A stretch of DNA of 7,581 nucleotides. It comes from JAOTYV01 sp041557595 (GTDB taxonomy: Bacteria; Pseudomonadota; Alphaproteobacteria; UBA8366). The notes under the pieces are model-generated. The model had not been told where the DNA came from and searched no databases. It saw nothing but the letters and a program-made list of their open reading frames with translations. Each line of letters starts with the position of its first letter. Within the stretch, counting starts at the first letter, position 1. Shown one piece after another: positions 5,461 through 7,581 of the stretch. A program made the position numbers and the translations under genes. The stretch covers positions 1 through 7,581 of the forward strand of contig JBFFGE010000209.1 of the NCBI GenBank assembly GCA_041557595.1. Direction: 5' to 3'.

Positions 5461-5874
5461 TTACACCTCGGTCTCGGCCATGGCGCAGAGGACGGCCCAT
5501 TCCTCGTCATTGATCGGTACCACCGATAGGCGCGACTGGCGTACCAGGGCGAGGTTTTCGAGCCGCGGCTCGGCCTTGACCTCGGCCAGCGTCACCGGCT
5601 TGTTGACCGATTTCACCGCCTTGACGTCGACCATGCCGAACCGGCCGGAGTCGTCCGTATGGTCCGAGTAATATTCCTTGACCACCTCGACGATGCCGAC
5701 AATCTGCTTCTCCTTCACCGAGTGATAGAAAAAGCCCAGATCGCCGATCTTCATGGCCTTCATGTTGTTGCAGGCCTGATGGTTGCGCACGCCGTTCCAG
5801 GGCTCGCTGTCGACCTTCTGCTGGTCGTCCCAGGACCACGCGCCCGGTTCGGATTTGAAGAGCCAATACGTCAT
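5461..5874 (-). CDS. EVE domain protein (PUA-like fold)
   Basis: The 137 residues make up one EVE domain. The N-terminal YWLFKSEP, WNGVRNHQACNNMKAMKIGD (residues 26-45), GFFYHS (48-52 region) and IVGIVEVVKEYYSD are the characteristic blocks. C-terminal PRLENLALVRQSRLSVVPI also fits. EVE/YTH/PUA-like domains read modified bases in nucleic acids; in bacteria EVE proteins are implicated in binding modified DNA or RNA, but a target for this stand-alone protein is not known. The ATG at 5872-5874 starts exactly where family homology starts; the longer frame upstream is Thr/Arg-rich shadow of the YciI gene. It lies 16 bp after the YciI-YciI stop and 10 bp before the Rieske start. Association of EVE and YciI genes is common in alphaproteobacteria. 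Confidence 0.93.
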   Translation of the reverse strand: MTYWLFKSEPGAWSWDDQQKVDSEPWNGVRNHQACNNMKAMKIGDLGFFYHSVKEKQIVGIVEVVKEYYSDHTDDSGRFGMVDVKAVKSVNKPVTLAEVKAEPRLENLALVRQSRLSVVPINDEEWAVLCAMAETEV

Positions 5875-5890
5875 TTTCCGGTGTCTCCCG

Positions 5891-6490
5891 TTATTCCTTC
5901 GGCCAGAGGTTTTCGTAGGCCTGGCCCCATTGATCCTCGTAGACGCCGTTGCGGTTGAACGGCTCGGCCGCGAGCCACGCGTCGGCGGCCGCCCGGTCGG
6001 GATAGTCGACGATATAGAGGGATCCGACCCGGTCTTCCAATTCGGTGGCGTTGCTGTCGTCATAGAGCGGCCCGGCGGCGAACAGGTGGTCCTCGGTCGC
6101 CGCCAAGTAGTCGAGATGGGCCGCGCGCTGCGCCTTGCGGGGTCCCGCCGCGTCGTCGCCGTTCAGATTGAAATAGGCGAACAGCCGGTCGCGCACGGGT
6201 GGGCGGCCCGCCTTCGGCCATTTGTTCTGAAACCCCTTGATGTTGATGTAGCCATAGACGCCGTTCGCAGTGAATGGCTCGTCCTGCAGCCAGGTGCCCG
6301 CCGCCGCGCGGTCCGGCCAGTCCATGATGAAGATCGAGCCGTTCATCGCGGCGCCATCGTCCGACCAGAGCGGTCCGGCGGCAAAGAAACGATCGGCCTC
6401 GCCCGCCAGGTATTGCTGGTGGCTCGCGCGCAGCTCGGCCCGCCGGACCGCCATGTCCGGCACGTCCTGCATGAAGTAGACGAACAACAT
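5891..6490 (-). CDS. Tandem YciI-YciI protein (two fused YciI domains)
   Basis: The YciI family has a ferredoxin-like fold with a conserved His-Asp pair and mostly unknown enzymatic role. Here 199 residues hold two copies. Domain 1 (about 1-93) has His24, FAAGPLWSDDG with Asp44-Asp45, and DEPFTANGVY. Domain 2 (about 102-199) has His125, FAAGPLYDDSN with Asp144-Asp145, and AEPFNRNGVY. Both domains retain the His and Asp residues, so both sites could be active. The usual protein is about 95-100 residues, so this is a gene fusion of duplicates. The RBS is weak (GGGAAAA, somewhat far). It lies between the single YciI gene (27-bp gap) and the EVE gene (16-bp gap). Confidence 0.9.
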   Translation of the reverse strand: MLFVYFMQDVPDMAVRRAELRASHQQYLAGEADRFFAAGPLWSDDGAAMNGSIFIMDWPDRAAAGTWLQDEPFTANGVYGYINIKGFQNKWPKAGRPPVRDRLFAYFNLNGDDAAGPRKAQRAAHLDYLAATEDHLFAAGPLYDDSNATELEDRVGSLYIVDYPDRAAADAWLAAEPFNRNGVYEDQWGQAYENLWPKE

Positions 6491-6517
6491 CGACTGGTTT
6501 TCCCGCGGTCCGGGACT

Positions 6518-6820
6518 TTACGCGCCGTCGCCGGTCGCCGGGTTCCACTGCCCCTTGCGCATGCGCTTGATGGTGACGTTCTTGAACACGCCGTTCTGGG
6601 TGAACGGGTCGCCGTTGGAGAAGGCCTTCGCCGCCTCGCGGCTGTCGACGGCGACCAAGAAAAGGCTGCCGGTCGATTGGCTTCCGTCATCGGTCTGGGT
6701 CGCGCCGGCGACCACGATGACGTCCTTCTTGCTTTTCAGGTATTCCCGGTGCGGCGCCAGATGCTCGTCGCGAATCGCATCGGTATTCGGGTTGTCTTCG
6801 CAAATCACTGCCCACAGCAT
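6518..6820 (-). CDS. Single-domain YciI family protein
   Basis: This is a 100-residue YciI-like protein and the first gene of the minus-strand run. His24, the Asp44-Asp45 pair in TQTDDGSQSTGSLF, and GDPFTQNGVF align position for position with domain 1 of the following gene, so the two are paralogues. ATG 6818-6820 is preceded by AGGGAG at good spacing; the longer frame upstream crosses the promoter region and is not credible. The enzymatic role is unknown; family members include chloromuconolactone-dehalogenase-like enzymes, but nothing here selects a substrate. A Gly/Asp-rich tail (NPATGDGA) ends the protein. Confidence 0.88.
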   Translation of the reverse strand: MLWAVICEDNPNTDAIRDEHLAPHREYLKSKKDVIVVAGATQTDDGSQSTGSLFLVAVDSREAAKAFSNGDPFTQNGVFKNVTIKRMRKGQWNPATGDGA

Positions 6821-6861
6821 GATCGTCTCCCTGTTGGTGTTTCTTTGGCCGCCGTCCCGCG

Positions 6862-6891
6862 ACGCTAGCCGAGAGGCGCGGGTACGGTCAA
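6862..6891 (-). promoter_or_regulatory. Possible promoter of the YciI-EVE-Rieske run
   Basis: On the minus strand TTGACC (6891 to 6886) is followed after 18 bp by TAGCGT (6867 to 6862), about 42 bp before the YciI start. The -35 is good and the -10 mediocre. A second TTGACT-like box lies just upstream. Confidence 0.3.
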
Positions 6892-6948
6892 ATAGCCAGT
6901 CAATTGGCGATATCCTTAAGTGACTCAAATGAATTGGCTTTTTCAATC

Positions 6949-6976
6949 TTGAATAATATGCTGATTCTGTTATATT
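6949..6976 (+). promoter_or_regulatory. Sigma-70-like promoter of the methyltransferase gene, predicting a leaderless mRNA
   Basis: TTGAAT (6949-6954) and TATATT (6971-6976) are spaced 16 bp apart. A start site about seven bases after the -10 falls on the A of ATG 6983. There is no Shine-Dalgarno before that ATG, and an in-frame TGA at 6962-6964 rules out a longer protein. Confidence 0.45.
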
Positions 6977-6982
6977 TTTCAA

Positions 6983-7576
6983 ATGGATGCAACGTACAAT
7001 ATTAATGGCGGACTCAAGCCGACGCTAAAACGTTTCGCTGATTTGAACGGGCCGGATTTTTTTCCGACGCCGCGTTGGGCGACATTTGCTCTCGTGGATA
7101 ATGAAAAGTTTCTAGGTAATATCTGGGAATGTGCATGTGGTGATGGTTCCATGTCTCGCGTTCTAGAGGAAACGGGGCGACCGGTGTTCAGCTCAGATCT
7201 ATACGACCGAGGCTACGGAGAATCGAATATTGATTTTCTCAATGCGACGGAACAGTCCGATAACATAGTGACAAATCCGCCATACAATTGCGCGGAGGGG
7301 TTCGTTGCAAATGGCGTCGGGTTGGCGCGTCAAAAATTTGCACTGTTGCTACGACTCGCGTTCCTAGAGGGCGCAAATCGAGCAAATACAATTTTCTCGC
7401 GAACTCCCCCTTCACGCGTTTGGGTTTTCAGCGAACGGATTACGTTTTACCCGGCTGGCGTGAAACCTAAAGGCTCTGGTACGACGGCTTACGCTTGGTT
7501 TGTCTGGGACAAGAGCGCCAAAAATGGGACCGAACTTAGGTGGTTCAAACCAGGCTATAAGGCACGCTATTCTTAA
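6983..7576 (+). CDS. Phage-type SAM-dependent DNA methyltransferase (probable N6-adenine)
   Basis: The product has 197 residues with FFPTPRWAT at 26-34 (the motif before SAM binding in many phage methyltransferases), SAM motif I WECACGDGSM at 48-57, acidic motif II SDLYDRGYG at 71-79, and catalytic motif IV TNPPYN at 97-102. PPSRVWVFSERITF (142-155) and TTAYAWFVWD (167-176) follow, as in small prophage-encoded DNA methyltransferases. NPPY implies an exocyclic amino group of adenine as target; the recognition sequence is unknown. There is no separate recognition domain and no restriction endonuclease gene in the window, so it is an orphan here. The gene and its upstream DNA are visibly more AT-rich, with codons unlike its neighbours, indicating horizontal transfer. 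The ORF is complete with TAA, five bases before the window ends. Confidence 0.87.
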   Translation: MDATYNINGGLKPTLKRFADLNGPDFFPTPRWATFALVDNEKFLGNIWECACGDGSMSRVLEETGRPVFSSDLYDRGYGESNIDFLNATEQSDNIVTNPPYNCAEGFVANGVGLARQKFALLLRLAFLEGANRANTIFSRTPPSRVWVFSERITFYPAGVKPKGSGTTAYAWFVWDKSAKNGTELRWFKPGYKARYS

Positions 7577-7581
7577 AGCCC

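Noticed and set aside
5103..7576. EVE protein plus DNA methyltransferase as a modification-dependent restriction system
   Set aside because: The EVE protein has no nuclease domain, the genes are divergent and of different composition, and EVE-YciI is a chromosomal neighbourhood, so linkage appears accidental.

Overview
The window looks like chromosomal DNA of a high-GC alphaproteobacterium. The main clues are the C-terminal signature of a DUF1674/SdhAF4 protein (a family typical of alphaproteobacteria and mitochondria) at the left edge, the family-level resemblance of most other proteins, and palindromic intergenic repeats built like those of rhizobia and relatives. The genus cannot be named from the sequence alone.

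Layout, left to right. (1) 1-131 is the 3' end of a DUF1674/SdhAF4 gene (+). (2) 169-798 is an HD-domain phosphohydrolase-like gene (+) whose natural 5' end carries an in-frame TAA at codon 9. (3) 860-3382, on the minus strand, holds inorganic pyrophosphatase (ppa) followed 45 bp later by acetyl-CoA synthetase (acs), a pairing in which one enzyme removes the pyrophosphate made by the other. (4) 3383-3946 is mostly non-coding. It holds a hairpin terminator, a composite palindromic repeat, an unlisted 28-residue membrane micro-ORF with a strong RBS (3627-3713, -), and a TTCAC/GTGAA operator-like cluster centred on an 18-bp perfect palindrome. (5) 3947-5093 (+) is a creatininase-family amidohydrolase plus a DUF3147 membrane protein. 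(6) 5103-6820 (-) is a tight four-gene run: single-domain YciI, double-domain YciI-YciI, EVE-domain protein and Rieske ferredoxin-like protein. It converges on the DUF3147 gene with a 9-bp gap. (7) 6983-7576 (+) is a small phage-type SAM-dependent DNA methyltransferase in visibly more AT-rich DNA, probably horizontally acquired, with a promoter that predicts a leaderless message.

Most of the window is housekeeping. The points most worth a second look are: two copies of a palindromic repeat (791-840 and 3596-3634) that each supply the TAG stop codon of the gene they follow, with a T/C difference in one hairpin arm that keeps pairing; the nonsense codon in the HD gene; the micro-ORF; the operator cluster; the three-domain YciI/EVE/Rieske cluster; and the methyltransferase at an apparent island edge. 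No complete new defence or biosynthetic system can be demonstrated here.
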